Assembly: GCA_030737835.1 (NCBI GenBank) | Contig: CM060847.1 | Location: 11,484,704-11,548,703 of the forward strand | Length of the DNA: 64,000 bases | Direction: 5' to 3' | From: Acorus gramineus | Lineage: Eukaryota > Streptophyta > Magnoliopsida > Acorales > Acoraceae | Shown here: positions 34,173-45,932 of the stretch, one piece after another | Position numbering within the stretch: position 1 is the stretch's first letter | How the letters are laid out: each line of letters begins with the position of its first letter | The notes under the pieces: generated by a model | Database searches by the model: none | Seen by the model: the letters and a program-made list of their open reading frames with translations, nothing else | What the model was told of the DNA's origin: nothing | Position numbers and translations under genes: made by a program

Positions 34173-37045
34173 ATGAATCACAATCTCCAACTTCAGCTCT
34201 TCTTGTTAGGGTTCTTGTCGTTGCAGCTCCCTCTGATTACCTGGACCCGGACCCTTGCGGAGATCTCCACAATATCACCTACCCTTTCTGTGTCCAACGG
34301 AGTCAACCCCTCTATTGTGGATTCCCGTGTTTCAATCTCTCTTGCACCGAAGACAACAAGACCGCCGTCCTCACCGTGTCCGGCGACGACTATTACGTCC
34401 AGCAATTCTTCTACAACAACCGATCGGTCGTTCTCTCAAACACCCAATTATTTAATGGGAGCGACTTCGCTCCTCCCCGACACAACCTCTCGTTTTCCCC
34501 TCCGTTTCGGTTGAATAACCCCGACACCCATCTTCGCGGCGGTTGTGGTTTTAGCTTTTTGGGGCATCGTCGAAGCAGATTTGTCACGGTGTAGTAGCGG
34601 TTCCGGATGACGTTGAAATCGAAGGGTGTGATTATTCGTTTATTGCACCCATTTGGGCTCCGGGCGTCGATAAGTTAATCGATTATTATTTGCAGATTTT
34701 GAAAGCTGGGTTCTTTCTGGATTGGGATACGAGTATGTGCGTTGATGGGTGTGTACAGAGCGGCGGGCGATGTAGTTTTAACGTCTCGACGAACAACGCC
34801 GTCTGTCTTTGCAAGGATCGGGTCCATTTCCTGGAATGCTTTGGAGACTCATCAGGCAATCTAGTTCTGCCCATCTTTTACTTTCTTGATCTGCAGTTTT
34901 CTTACACCATCAATCAGACCTACTTTGGGTCAGATTTAGAATTCAAAAAAAAAAAAAAAAAAAACACTGAGACTGGTAACTGTAGATCCGGTTTGAAAAT
35001 AGGTTCGGGGTGTTTTTAGATCCGTGGGAAACGAGTTTCCGAACAAAAGCTACAAACATCTTTTAACAAACGGGTGGCCAGAAGATAGCTTTTCACAAAT
35101 CAGTAGACAGATTGTTTCTTGCAAAGTTTTAAACACGGCTTTATAAAAAAACTAAAACCCAAACATGTTTTCAAACGGAGCCTAAGGAATTTAATGGTCC
35201 AGTGGATGTTTGGTGATTATTGTGTCCGGTGAAGATTTGTTCCGTATTCAAACATTGTTATTGGGAACTTACGAATTAAGCAGATCGTATACTGAATACT
35301 GTGTGTCCATTTTAAAAAATGCTCTGTTACTTGGATCACTCTAGTCAGTCATCACACAATTTACCTCTTTTTATCATACTATCTATTTTCTGTTTACCTT
35401 TCCTTGGTTTCATATTTTTATGTGGTATCATTTTTTAATCTTCAATCTCTTTTGCAGCATGAGTGTGTACTTTTTCTCCTCCAAATGCCTTCTTGATCAA
35501 TATTGAATTCTACTAATGGATAGCGACATAAATTATTCTAGAATAGATAATTGTAGTTCTTATTTATCCCTTCTTTGAATGGAAATGTTTAGACTTGCCA
35601 ATGTTATTTCCAACTGATGTGTATTAGTAACTAATGTTAAATGGCTTTGGACCTTTGCAGGAACTTCACTTGCCAGGAAGAGTGTTATAGGTATTTCACT
35701 ATGCTTGTCTCTCTGTTCTCACTAATAATCTTTAATAAATTTGTTCTTACAATTTCATTAGAGCATCACCTTTTGTTTATCATTTGTTGAACTTAACAAA
35801 TCAAAGTGGTTTAAGAAGTTAAATGATTCCATGTTTGCTTATATCTCATAATTGTTCTCTTCACAATAAATTATAGGAATATCCACCAGTGCGGCTATCA
35901 TTATAACATTAATAATTGCATTTCTGGTCATATTCAAAAGAAAAGGTTACAATATTTTCTCCAAAGAGAGAAGAAAAGATGGTAGTGTTAATGTAGAAAA
36001 ATTTATGAAGAACTATCGTTCTATGCTACCAACAAAATTCACATACGTGGATGTAAAAAGGATGACGAATGGCTTCTGAGATAAATTAGGCAGATGAGGT
36101 TGTGGCAGTGTTTACAAAGGAAAACTACCGAGTGGTCAATTCATTGCAGCTAAAATCTTGGAGAAATTCAAGGACAATGGTCAGGATTTCATCGATGAAG
36201 TTGCAACAATCGGCCGGATCCATCACTTCAACATTATAAGACTTCTTGGCTTCTGTTGTGAAGGCTTAAGGCGAGCTCTAATATATGAATACATGCCCAA
36301 TGGATCACTTGGTGATCTGATTTCCAATTGTTCGAGATTGTTCGAGAAATTGTTCGAGAGGTTAGATGTAGACTAGGACAAGAGAAATTGTTCGAGATTG
36401 TGATAGGCAACAGAAATGGCATTCAATACATGCACAATGGGTGTGACACAAGGATCTTGCACTTGGATATCAAGCCCCAAAATGTCTTGTTAGATCATGA
36501 TTATCATCCAAATATATCTGATTTTGGGCTAGCAAAATTGTACTCGCGTTAAGGATAGTATGGTTTCATTGACAGGCACTCGAGATACAGTAGGTTATAT
36601 AGCTCTAGAAGTTTTTATGAGGAGTGTTGGTGGCGTTTCGCATAAATCAGATGTCTACAGCTATGGGATGCTGTTGTTGGACATGGTTGTGGGAAGGAAG
36701 AATGTTGAATTCGAAAATGATCGCTCAAGTATGTTGTACTTTCCGAATTGTATTTACATTCAACTCGATCGGTGGAGAGAGATGGAGCTTGATGGATCAT
36801 TCGTGGAAGAGGCCAAGTTGTGTATTGTGAGGAAGATGGTGTTGATTGGCTTGTGGTGCATACAGATAAACCCCTCTGATTGCCCTTCGATAAGTAGGGT
36901 GTTGGAGATGCTAGAGGGGAATCATGAAAGCATTGAGATTCCTCCAAAGCCTTTCTTTTCTTCATCTCCTAGACAGCGAGGGGAGCTACAAACTTCATCT
37001 GCAGATAACACAGATGCAGTACCTCTTACACATGAGAGCATGTGA
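34173..37045 (+). pseudogene. LRK10L gene, broken in ectodomain and kinase, copy A
   Basis: All three exons are recognisable: 34173-34855, 35661-35690 and 35877-37045. In exon 1 the signal-peptide frame and the Cys-domain frame (DPDPCGDLHNITYPF) differ by one base, and a second shift follows GGCGFSF near 34560. The exon ends at a GC donor. In exon 3, TGA replaces the Arg codon at 36078 and another TGA falls in the Gly loop at 36095. A threefold 'ttgttcgaga' repeat has been inserted at 36328-36360, and an extra T at about 36549 shifts the frame before the activation segment. Glu of APE is kept but Pro is Leu (IALEV). It is dead as a receptor kinase. Confidence 0.9.
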
Positions 37046-38458
37046 CGTAGCCAATATTTGTTATTGAGAAAAAAAATTGCATGTATCATAGTTGTGCTTT
37101 CCAAAGTACAGTACAAGAAATCTTGTAATGATTTAACAATTACTATCTAGTTTTCTATCGGAGTGATATATGTAATTCTTTTTTGTGCTTGATTGTGCCC
37201 CTACTTGAAAATGTAACATTCATGGGGGTTGCTTCAGAGAACACTGTGGATGAAGATGGAAACTATTCAATGACGTGTGACACAGATGATCGTCTACAAA
37301 ACTTGTGATTATATCTTATTTTATATTAGCCCCAAATTGTGTGCATCATGTAAAGATGTATTAGGGCAAACATACAAAAAACAAGAAAAACCAAAAGCAT
37401 GAGCATTCATTACAATATTTTCTATGGGCTTGTTTGGATAGAGACGTAAGCTATTATGGGATTTATACATATTCCAGAAATAAATAACTTTATCAATGGA
37501 ATAAGTGATTTTCTATTTAGTAGTATTTTTTGTTATTCGCATTAAGAAACATAGTAATAAAGGTTGAGTTGATTGGTTGATGAAGAATAAAATGTGCATA
37601 AGCTATAAAAAGTTGATTTGACATGTGGGCTCTATTGATGTATAAGAGGTGATGACATGTGATTTAACATGTGGGTCATTTTATACTAGTGGAGTAATAA
37701 CACAATTCCATGGGGGATCTGGAATATAAATACTAGCTTATTCTCACGTAATTCTGCATAGCTATATCCACTTATTCTCTCTACCCAAACACTTTTTTTA
37801 TATTTATTCTCCTCTATTCCCACCTATTTCTCCCCTGCAATCCTCCAGCATTTTTTAAAAGCGTTGTTTTTGGGGAGTTTCAAAAGCAGCCATTTTCTTG
37901 AATAAGATTTGTTCTTCTGAAGAATCAGTATTCAAACATTGATATTGGGAAACTATGTAGATCGTATACTGGATACTATCGTGTCCATTTTAGGTAATGC
38001 TCTGTTAAATCACTCTAGTCAGTCACATCAGTACACAATTCACATCTTTTTATCAGATTATCTATTTTTTCTGTTTCCCTTCATTTCATTTCTTTATATC
38101 ATATCATGTTAGAATCTTCAATCTTTTTTGCAACATGTGCATTTACTTTGTCTCCTCCAAATGCCTTTCTTGATCAATATTGAATCCTGTTATTGGATTT
38201 TTCAGGGTTTGATATTGGGGTAAAGTTCTAAGCATGAATCTTTCTATGCATGAGTCTTTTTATTAGACACTCTCAATTTCTGTGCCAAGCTATCTCTGTT
38301 GTATTAACCATAACAGAGATGGAAGATCTGGGCAGTTCTTACCAAAATATCACCTAGTCCTTATTTTTCCCTTCTTTGAATGGAAATGTTTAGATATTCC
38401 AATACCATTTCCAACTTGTGTATTTGTAGCTAATGTTAAATGGCTCTGGACCTCGCAG
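37046..38458 (+). other. Flank of the dead kinase, MITE and intron remnant
   Basis: 37430-37800 is an M1-family element. From 37850 the sequence is first-intron type ('gggagtttcaaaagc', 'caaacattgatattggg', 'tcaatattgaatcct') leading to exon 2 at 38459. No ectodomain exon precedes it, so the downstream kinase has lost its own exon 1. This intron remnant resembles 23045-23940 more than 35000-35650. Confidence 0.6.
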
Positions 38459-39779
38459 GAATTTTACATGACAGGAAGAGTATTATAGGTATTTCACTTT
38501 GCTTGTTCCTCTGTTCTTACAATTTCATTAGAGCATCACCTTTTGTTTATCATTTGTTGAAGTTAACAAATCAATGTGGTTTAAGAAAAAGGATTCCATA
38601 GATGCTTATATATTATAATTGTTCTCTTCACAATAACTTTCAGGTATCTCCACCGGTACGGTTATCATTATAACATTAGTAATTGCATTTCTGATCGTAT
38701 TCAAAAGAAGAGGTCACAATATTTTCTCCAAAGCAACAAAAAAAGATGGTAGTGATAATGTGGACAAATTTATAAAGGACTATCGTTCAATGCTCCCAAT
38801 AAAATTCTCATACATGGATGTAAAAAGAATGACGAATGGCTTCCGGGATAAATTAGGCCAGGGAGGCTATGGCAGTGTTTACAAAGGAAAACTACCGAAT
38901 GGTCAAATAATCGCAGCAAAGATCTTGGAGAAATCCAAGGACAATGGTCAGGATTTCATCAATGAAGTTGCAACAATCGGTCGGATGCATCACTTCAACA
39001 TTATAAGACTTCTTGGCTTCTGTTGTGAAGGCTTGAGGCGAGCTCTAATATATGAATACATGCCCAATGGATCACTCGGTGACCTTATTTCCAATGAAGA
39101 GGTCAGATGTAGTCTAGGACAAGAGAAATTGCTCGAGATTGCAATAGGCATCGCGAATGGCATTCAATATATGCACAATGGGTGTGACACACGGATCTTG
39201 CACCTGGATATCAAGCCCCAAAACATCTTGCTAGACTATGATTATCATCCAAAGATATCAGATTTTGGGCTAGCAAAGTTGTACTCACGTAAGGATAGTG
39301 TGGTGTCATTGACTGGTGCTCGAGGGACGGTAGGCTATATAGCTCCGGAAGTTTTAATGAGGAGTGTTGGTGGCGTTTCACATAAATCAGATGTCTACAG
39401 CTATGGAATGTTGTTATTGGACATGGTTGTTGGAAGGAAGAATGTTGAATTCGAAAATGATCATTCAAGTATGTTGCACTTTCCGAATTGGATTTTCATT
39501 CAACTCGATCGGTGGAGGGAGATGGAGCTTGATGGATCGATCATGGAAGAGGTGCACATTGCGAAGAAGATGGTGTTAGTTGGTTTGTGGTGCATACAGA
39601 TAAACCCATCTGATCGGCCTTCTATAAGTAAGGTGTTGGAGATGCTAGAGGGAAGTCATGAAAGCATTGAGAGTCCTCCAAAGCCCTTCTTTCCTTCATC
39701 TCCTAGACTGCAATGGGAGGTACAAACTTCTTCTGTTGATAACACAGACACAGTACCTCTTACACATGAGGGCATGTGA
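38459..39779 (+). CDS. Intact LRK10L linker and TM-kinase exons, copy A
   Basis: Exon 2 is 38459-38488 and exon 3 is 38644-39779; both keep phase 1 and AG acceptors. Exon 3 gives the span (ISTGTVIIITLVIAFLIVF), then a complete kinase with KLGQGGYGSVYKG, the AAK lysine, HLDIKPQN (non-RD), DFG, APE and the subdomain XI Arg, ending HEGM. No ectodomain exon of its own lies upstream. Candidate partners are the intact exon at 30750-31512 or the broken exon at 34173. Alternatively it is a kinase-only gene, but a start inside the span or at 38760 would remove membrane targeting. It runs tail to tail with the BRUTUS 3' fragment, 711 bases apart. Confidence 0.85.
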
Positions 39780-40431
39780 TGTAGCCAATATATGTTATTG
39801 AGAAAAATAAATTGCATGTAGTTGTGCTTTCCAAATTATAATTAATCTTGTAATGATTTAACAATTACTATCTTGTGTTCGAAGTGATACCTTTATGTAA
39901 TTTTTTTTTTTTTTTTTTTGTGCTTGATTGTGCCCCTACTTGAAAATGCAACATTCATGGGCGGTGCTTTAGAGAAGATTTTGGATGAAGATCGGGAGAC
40001 AAACTATTCCATGATGTGTGACACAGATGATCGTCTCCAAAACTTGTGATTATATCATATTCATTTTATATTAGCTGCAAATTGTGTGCATCATGTAAAG
40101 ATGTATTAGAGGAAACATGCAAAAACAAGAAAAACCAGAAGCATAAGCATTCATTAATTATTACAATAGTTAATAGAGGTTGAGGAAACCAATAATAGCA
40201 TTGTAGTAGCCTTTAGTGCCCTGGAAGAGAGCAACAAATATGCTGCCGGAAAGAGAAAAAAAGGCCCCGGCAAGCTCAACTATCGGTATTGTGAACTCTC
40301 ATTCGCGCAACCATGAATCGAAAATGAAAATTGAATCGAACCATGATCAAATTTACAAGCTCATCTTTTCCATGTATAATTGTTTGTGTGGAAAGGATAT
40401 TTACAAGCCCGGATAAGTCAGAAATGACAGG

Positions 40432-40462
40432 GAAAAAGAAAGAAAGAAAGAAAGAAAAAGAA
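40432..40462. repeat. (GAAA)n microsatellite in BRUTUS 3' UTR
   Basis: An A/G-rich GAAA-type tract just past the stop codon of the BRUTUS fragment. It is longer here than in copy B (53408-53431), so the two copies have already diverged by repeat slippage. Confidence 0.7.
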
Positions 40463-40490
40463 AATTAAATTCAACACAGATTCTCTTCTT

Positions 40491-42550
40491 CTATTCTGAC
40501 CTGGAACAGTCGGTCTGAGGTGTATGAGTCTTGATGACTCGCGTATTATAAGAGCCGCAAGAGCCGCATTTATGATATAACCAATGGAAGCGAGCTATTC
40601 CTTTCTTTTCACAGTCATTGCAGAGTATGTCCTGCAATGTTTGAATCCAAAATGTTAATGTTTCGGGAATGTGTGGATTTCACAAAATTCACAATGGTAG
40701 CATTTGTGCAGTAACAATACTTGGCAACGATCACGGTACTCTTCAGGTAGCACCTCTGTGGCTAGCAGAGCGTCAAGCATGCCAAAGTACACCTGGAAAA
40801 AAATTGTCATCTCGGATTTCAATAAACAATGGCAATATCTGTAGATAGTTCATGTAGCGTGCATACATGGCAAACTGAATAGGAATGATGGTAGAAAACA
40901 ATATGCAATAAAAAAAATTAATGTGGAATATATTAAGAGAGTAACGTTATGGAACCAAGACTTCAACCTGTGGTGTAAAAGTAGAATATACTTACCGCCA
41001 TATCTCCCAAGGATTTGCTGCATATTGGGCAGGTATAGTGGCTACAGGTATATGCCTGATCAAAATGAAGAGAAAAAAGATGAATGAAATCATTGTTAAA
41101 TATAAATGAGTCACTCAAACAATGGACAGGAGAAATTTATACCTGAAAGCAAGCAGAATGCATGAAATGGCCACATGGAAGGGCTCTTACTGTTGCACTT
41201 GATGTGAACAGAAAATCACAACATATTGGACAATTTGTCTCAAGCCCCTTTTCCCGGCACTTGTGCTCTACTAATTTCATTCCCAGGCAACAATTGCAAG
41301 TCATGCAATGAAAAAAATCAATTCCAAGTCCCTTCCCAAGACGACACAAATTGCAAAATGGGCAATGATAGACATTCCTAATGAAGAATATCAAAAAAAA
41401 AAAAAAATCAGTCTTGTAGAATGAAATCGAACATGAATCTTACATATCATTGTAAAAGAATAACCACGACAAGGTTCTATATGTAACAACTTCCATACGC
41501 TGTGAATAAGAATTATTGAGCAGCATTTTTTTTGGTAGAAAAATTGTTGAGCAGCATTGACTTAGGATTCATTAAATCAAATTCCGAGGCATGCAGAACA
41601 CCACCAAAATGTCATCTGATCATTATCACAATATAAACCCAAGTAATATAAAAATAGGAATTTTTCAGTTTTTAAAAGCAAACTTGCACTCATGATTATT
41701 ATTTTTTTAAAGCACAATGTAGCCAAAACTTAATGTTATGGTCAACACACTGAAACACATAATCATAATTTTTCCAGATTATATAATAGGGAGAGGTGCA
41801 TAAAGCATAGGACTGAAATGCTTTTGGATGAAAAAAAACTGGGTAGCAGATGGTGGGGAAGGGGATAAATGAAAGGATCCAGCTGGATAGACTTGGTTGG
41901 AGAGAGAGGGAGGGAGGGGCAGAGGATTTCACCGAGCAAGGTTCTCCGGAGAAGAGGAATAGCCCAACCGGAGTTGGGAGAAGAACACAATTGAAGTTGG
42001 GGTTCTTCTCGTTGGGGATATGCGTTTTGGAGGCAACAGACCACTGGACGTGCCATTTGGGCTGCAAAGCGCCCACTAAGGCCCAAATCTGTCTATGCAT
42101 AAGCAGGCAGTAGGTCTGCTCAAATGCTTAAGCAAGTGCATGACCCCCACTTGAAACGTGCTTACACGGCTTGAATTTCTAACTCTAAGAAATTCAAAGA
42201 AGAGTTTCCACTTTTCAGAGGCAACCACATATATTTTTGGAAGAGTATGAAAACAGCTAAGGAAAAGGATTTAATAGAAACAGTTGACAATGAATTATGC
42301 AATTCAATATGAGTAGGATACATACCATATAATACATACCGGACTTGGACACAATTGATATGATGTTCATTCCAGACCCTCAAACACTGCACTCATTACA
42401 TCCTGAAATGTACTACAACTAACATGCCCAATTACTTTACTGTGAAACAAGAACTTAATAAATCCTGAAAATCTCTACATTTTACATGCCCACTTTACTG
42501 CAAAACAAGAACTATCTGCGAATGGCTTTTAACATTTACAAGCAATATAG
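40491..42550 (-). pseudogene. Orphan 3' end of BRUTUS (exons 11-14), copy A
   Basis: Exons 41143-41377, 40996-41055, 40721-40792 and 40491-40631 correspond one for one in length, phase and splice sites to exons 11-14 of the full gene. They encode the second half of the CTCHY finger, the RING (NCPICC ... [15 protein letters not shown] ... CPIC) and the terminal zinc ribbon ([13 protein letters not shown]). Intron 10 is cut at 42550 where the duplication ends, so exons 1-10, all hemerythrin domains and the promoter are missing. Coding sequence is undamaged, so the copy is recent. If transcribed at all it could give a RING-only product; I treat it as a partial gene. Confidence 0.92.
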
Positions 42551-42790
42551 CTTTTTTGCCCTTAATGAGATGTCAGTATAAAAGGGCATCTCATATTATT
42601 CATTAGGCTCTAGGGTTTTTATATTCGGTGTGACCATTGTAAAAACTTCTCATTGATAGTGGATTGATCTCTGGTGTGTTCCGTGGACGTAGGCAAGATT
42701 TACCGAACCACGTAAATTTTTGTGTATTTGCTTCAATTTGTTTGTTTATTTTTTTTTATTGATTGCATCCCAAGATCCGAAATCGTAACA
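42551..42790 (+). mobile_element. Truncated copia-type LTR end at the duplication junction
   Basis: It is present only between the two copies. It carries a TATA-like TATAAAAGG at 42577, then the phrases CCGTGGACGTAGGCAAG (42681) and CCGAACCACGTAAATTTTTG (42704), which I know as typical of plant copia LTR R-U5 regions. It ends GTAACA right at the first base of copy B. The 5' part of the LTR is missing. It reads as filler DNA captured when the duplication formed, or as an LTR whose 5' part was lost in that event. Confidence 0.7.
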
Positions 42791-43246
42791 TCTATATCTA
42801 TATTTATACATATACTATCTATAAAAACATCGATTCTGAAAAAACATTTGATTGACACTTTTACTCTTATAAAGTTTTAAAAACCCATTTTACTCTTTAA
42901 CCAAAGCAAGGTTTTTTTCGACGTTTTTTTATTTCAATAGCATCACGGGTCTCTTCCTCTCCCTCCCGTCTCTTCCACTTTAAATTCTCTAAAAACCCTG
43001 TGTAGAGTTGAATTTTAAAACCTGCCAAACCCCCAACGAACAGATCCTTCGGGTATAAGAGCCACCTCCGCCTCCAACCAGCTAGTCTCTGCCCGGTCAC
43101 CTCTCCTCCTTTCTCGCATTCTCAGCTCTCTAAAATCCACAGTCACAACGAAGTGACAAAAATCACTCCTCGACAAAAATCCCCAATTATATTATTTATC
43201 ATCAGTTATTCATCCTTGGTGTTCCTTTAGTTGCTCAATTATTTGG

Positions 43247-43710
43247 GTTTATTGCTCCGGAAGTTTTTATGAGGAGCATTGGTGGCGTTTCACATAAATC
43301 AGATGTCTACATCTATGGGATGTTGTTGCTGGACATGGTTGTGCGAAAGGAGAATGTTGAATTTGAAAATGATCGTTCAAGTATTTTACACTTTCCAAAT
43401 TGGATTTACATTCAACTCGATCGGTGGAGGGAGATGGAGCTTGATGGGTCAGTCATTGAAGAGGTTGAGTTGCACGTTGCGAGGAAGATGGTGCTAGTTG
43501 GCTTGTGGTGCGTACAGATAAACCCATTTGATGGACCTTCGATAAGTAGAGTGTTAGAGATGCTAGAGGGAAGTCATGAAAACATTGAGATCCCCCCCAA
43601 AGCCTTTCTTTCCTTCATCCCATAGACAGCAATTAGAGGTTCAAACTTCTTCTGCAGATAACATAGATGCAGTACTTCTTACATATGAGATCATGTGACA
43701 TATGAAAGTG
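43247..43710 (+). pseudogene. LRK10L kinase 3'-end fragment, copy B
   Basis: The same relic as 28009-28490. Here the C run has 7 bases instead of 16, a difference of nine, so both copies end in the same shifted tail (stop at 43623-43625). The HKSDVYIYG motif is slightly better kept than in A. It lacks the catalytic part of the kinase and cannot be active. Confidence 0.85.
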
Positions 43711-44955
43711 AATAATTATTAGAGCATCTCTAACCACACTTCATATCTATAATTTTGGAGCTCAAATCACACTCCATATCCACCTCCATATTTGGAGGCC
43801 GCCTCCAAATCATCCTTTTCATTTTTTTACTTTATACATTAATTAATTCAACCTAATGTATATTTAGATCCGCTAATTCATTTTTAATAAAAGTATTATA
43901 GTAAGAAAGATCCTATTAAGACTTTCAAAATGAGACTAATATTAAATTATTTTAGAATTAATTTTAAATAAATCCTCGTATATTTGATTATTCAATAATT
44001 ATTTTATTTATTTCATTAAAAAATTAATAATTTAAACATAATTCCAAAATCATTTAATATTAGACTCATTTTAAAGGTCTTAATAAGATCTTTTCAATGG
44101 TTTAATTTTTATATAAATGGATTAATAATAATAATAATATTTATTAATGATTTTGTATTTTTTTTTATCTTTTTTCTATAATGATATGTATTGAACTAAT
44201 ATAATGTGTGACTGACAAAATACAACCAAAGAGAAAATCATTTTTTTTTATCTATACTGAATTAGTTATATATCCAGGAATAATTTATGCCGCTAAATCA
44301 AATGGGGCCACATGTACTTCACTTAGGCCCCCCGCACAATAGTGAGGAAGATTGTAATAGACCCGTGTTTGTTTGTTATTCAATCACCCGCCCCGTTTCG
44401 ATAGACAATCAAATTATTATGAGGTTTATCATTATTCTTGTATAGATAAAGAATAAGTGATTTTTTGTTTGGTTGTATTTTTAATTATTCTAGTTGAGAA
44501 ACGTAATAATAAAAAATTTAGTGTTTAGGTAACCATTGATAAATTGTGGATCAAATGTGATTAAGATGTAGAAAAAGATTTATAAAAAATAAAAAAAATG
44601 ATTTGACATGTGAGTCTTTTATTTTATAATAAGAGGTGATAACAATTGATTTGACAGTAGATTCTACATATTCAAATAAGTTAAATGACCTAAAATAACT
44701 TAACTAGCCAATATAACAAAAATTATATTACTATTTTATACCTGTAAATTCTGGATACATATTCTCATATTCCACCTTGTCCCCGTTTGTTACACCCTAA
44801 ATTCTCCAACCACACATGTGAGCTTAGAACAATTGATGATGGGTTGGGTCGCCGTAGGTCATTTTCATCATTCTCCTTGACTCTTCTTTTTCCACGAGCT
44901 CGTTTAAATTCCATCGTGCTGTCCTTCTCGCTCTTGTTTCTTCTTTATCGCCCAA

Positions 44956-45172
44956 ATAAATCACAATTTCCTCCTCTTTTACTTCTTCTTCATGTTGTTA
45001 TCAGATGCAGCTCTCTTTAATGACCTGAGTCCGGACTCTTGCAAGCCACAGACATGCGGAGGTCCCCAAGACATCACTTACCCCTTCTGGGGTCGAACAG
45101 AATCAGCCCTCCTATTGTGGAGTCCCGGGATTCAAACCCTCTTGCACCGTCGACAAGGCCGTACTCGCCGTG
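44956..45172 (+). pseudogene. Broken LRK10L ectodomain 5' fragment, copy B
   Basis: The counterpart of 29773-29988. The start position is again ATA. One extra G in 'ttctggggtcg' (near 45090) adds a frameshift not found in A. It breaks off at the same base before AT-rich sequence. Confidence 0.85.
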
Positions 45173-45618
45173 TATTATATAAATATAAAATAAAATATGT
45201 ATATAAATATTTTATATAAATATAAAATATGTATTATATGAAAAGGTTAAATACAATTACACTTCACATATGTTTTAAATTTCTTTAAAATTAATATATC
45301 TCATCTAATAAGATATATTCTGTTATAAAAAATTAAATATGTAATCCAATATTAAATTGCATGAGTTTATTTTTTCTATGTGAAATTATTTTTAATGAAA
45401 TACTTTTGTTTATGTGAATGTATGATGTTATATGAGATGGAATTATGCCTAAAAAAAACTGTGTGTAACATGGGTCAAATTATATTATATGCATATTATA
45501 TATGTAAGTTTCATCTGAATTTCCTGAACCATTAATATGGCAGTCCATCCATGACCGGTAACATTGACCCAAAGATCAATTCAACTACTCCATTTCAAGT
45601 CTCAAAAAAATGGGACTG

Positions 45619-45848
45619 GGATAGGTCCAACACTAGTTGCACAATTTGGCGGTTTCTGAACCATCAGATCTGATCATTTTAAGATAACAAATTAATAATC
45701 ATTTGATGTAATTACCATTTAAAAAAAGAATTTAATGATAAAATATCTCAATCACAATAGTTATTAATATGTCTATCTTAATGTGATAAAATCTAACGGT
45801 TATGATCGCGTTGGACAATCAAATTGTCCAACTGATGTTGGATCTAAC
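45619..45848. repeat. Small inverted-repeat element, copy B
   Basis: The copy of 30435-30665, with a few substitutions in both inverted ends. It precedes the ectodomain ATG at 45933 by about 85 bases. Confidence 0.6.
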
Positions 45849-45932
45849 ATGTTCCCCACAAAAATAACCTAAAAAAAAAAAAGCCTTCCCAATATTGTTT
45901 CATAATCAACACATCAAACTATCCCTCCTAAA

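Larger units (their letters stand above)
27570..42550. repeat. Tandem segmental duplication, copy A (15.0 kb)
   Basis: Nearly base-for-base collinear with 42791-55516. The left edge is the A|TCTATATC boundary at 27570; sequences to its left ('cctgaataa') and to the left of copy B ('atcgtaaca') are unrelated. The right edge is after GCAATATAG at 42550, inside what is intron 10 of the BRUTUS gene in copy B. Unlike B, copy A still has the dead kinase exon 35877-37045 and the region to 38540, and it lacks the hAT element. The high similarity of non-coding sequence implies a recent event. Confidence 0.93.

Noticed and set aside
36158-37045. Open kinase frames taken as a working gene
   Set aside because: The three frames (36158, 36328, 36560) are pieces of one exon separated by in-frame TGA codons, an insertion and a frameshift.
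41699-42113. 133-aa and 107-aa - strand frames, and an 87-aa + strand frame, repeated at 54665-55079
   Set aside because: They are preserved only because the duplication is recent; they lie in BRUTUS intron 10 and have no family features.
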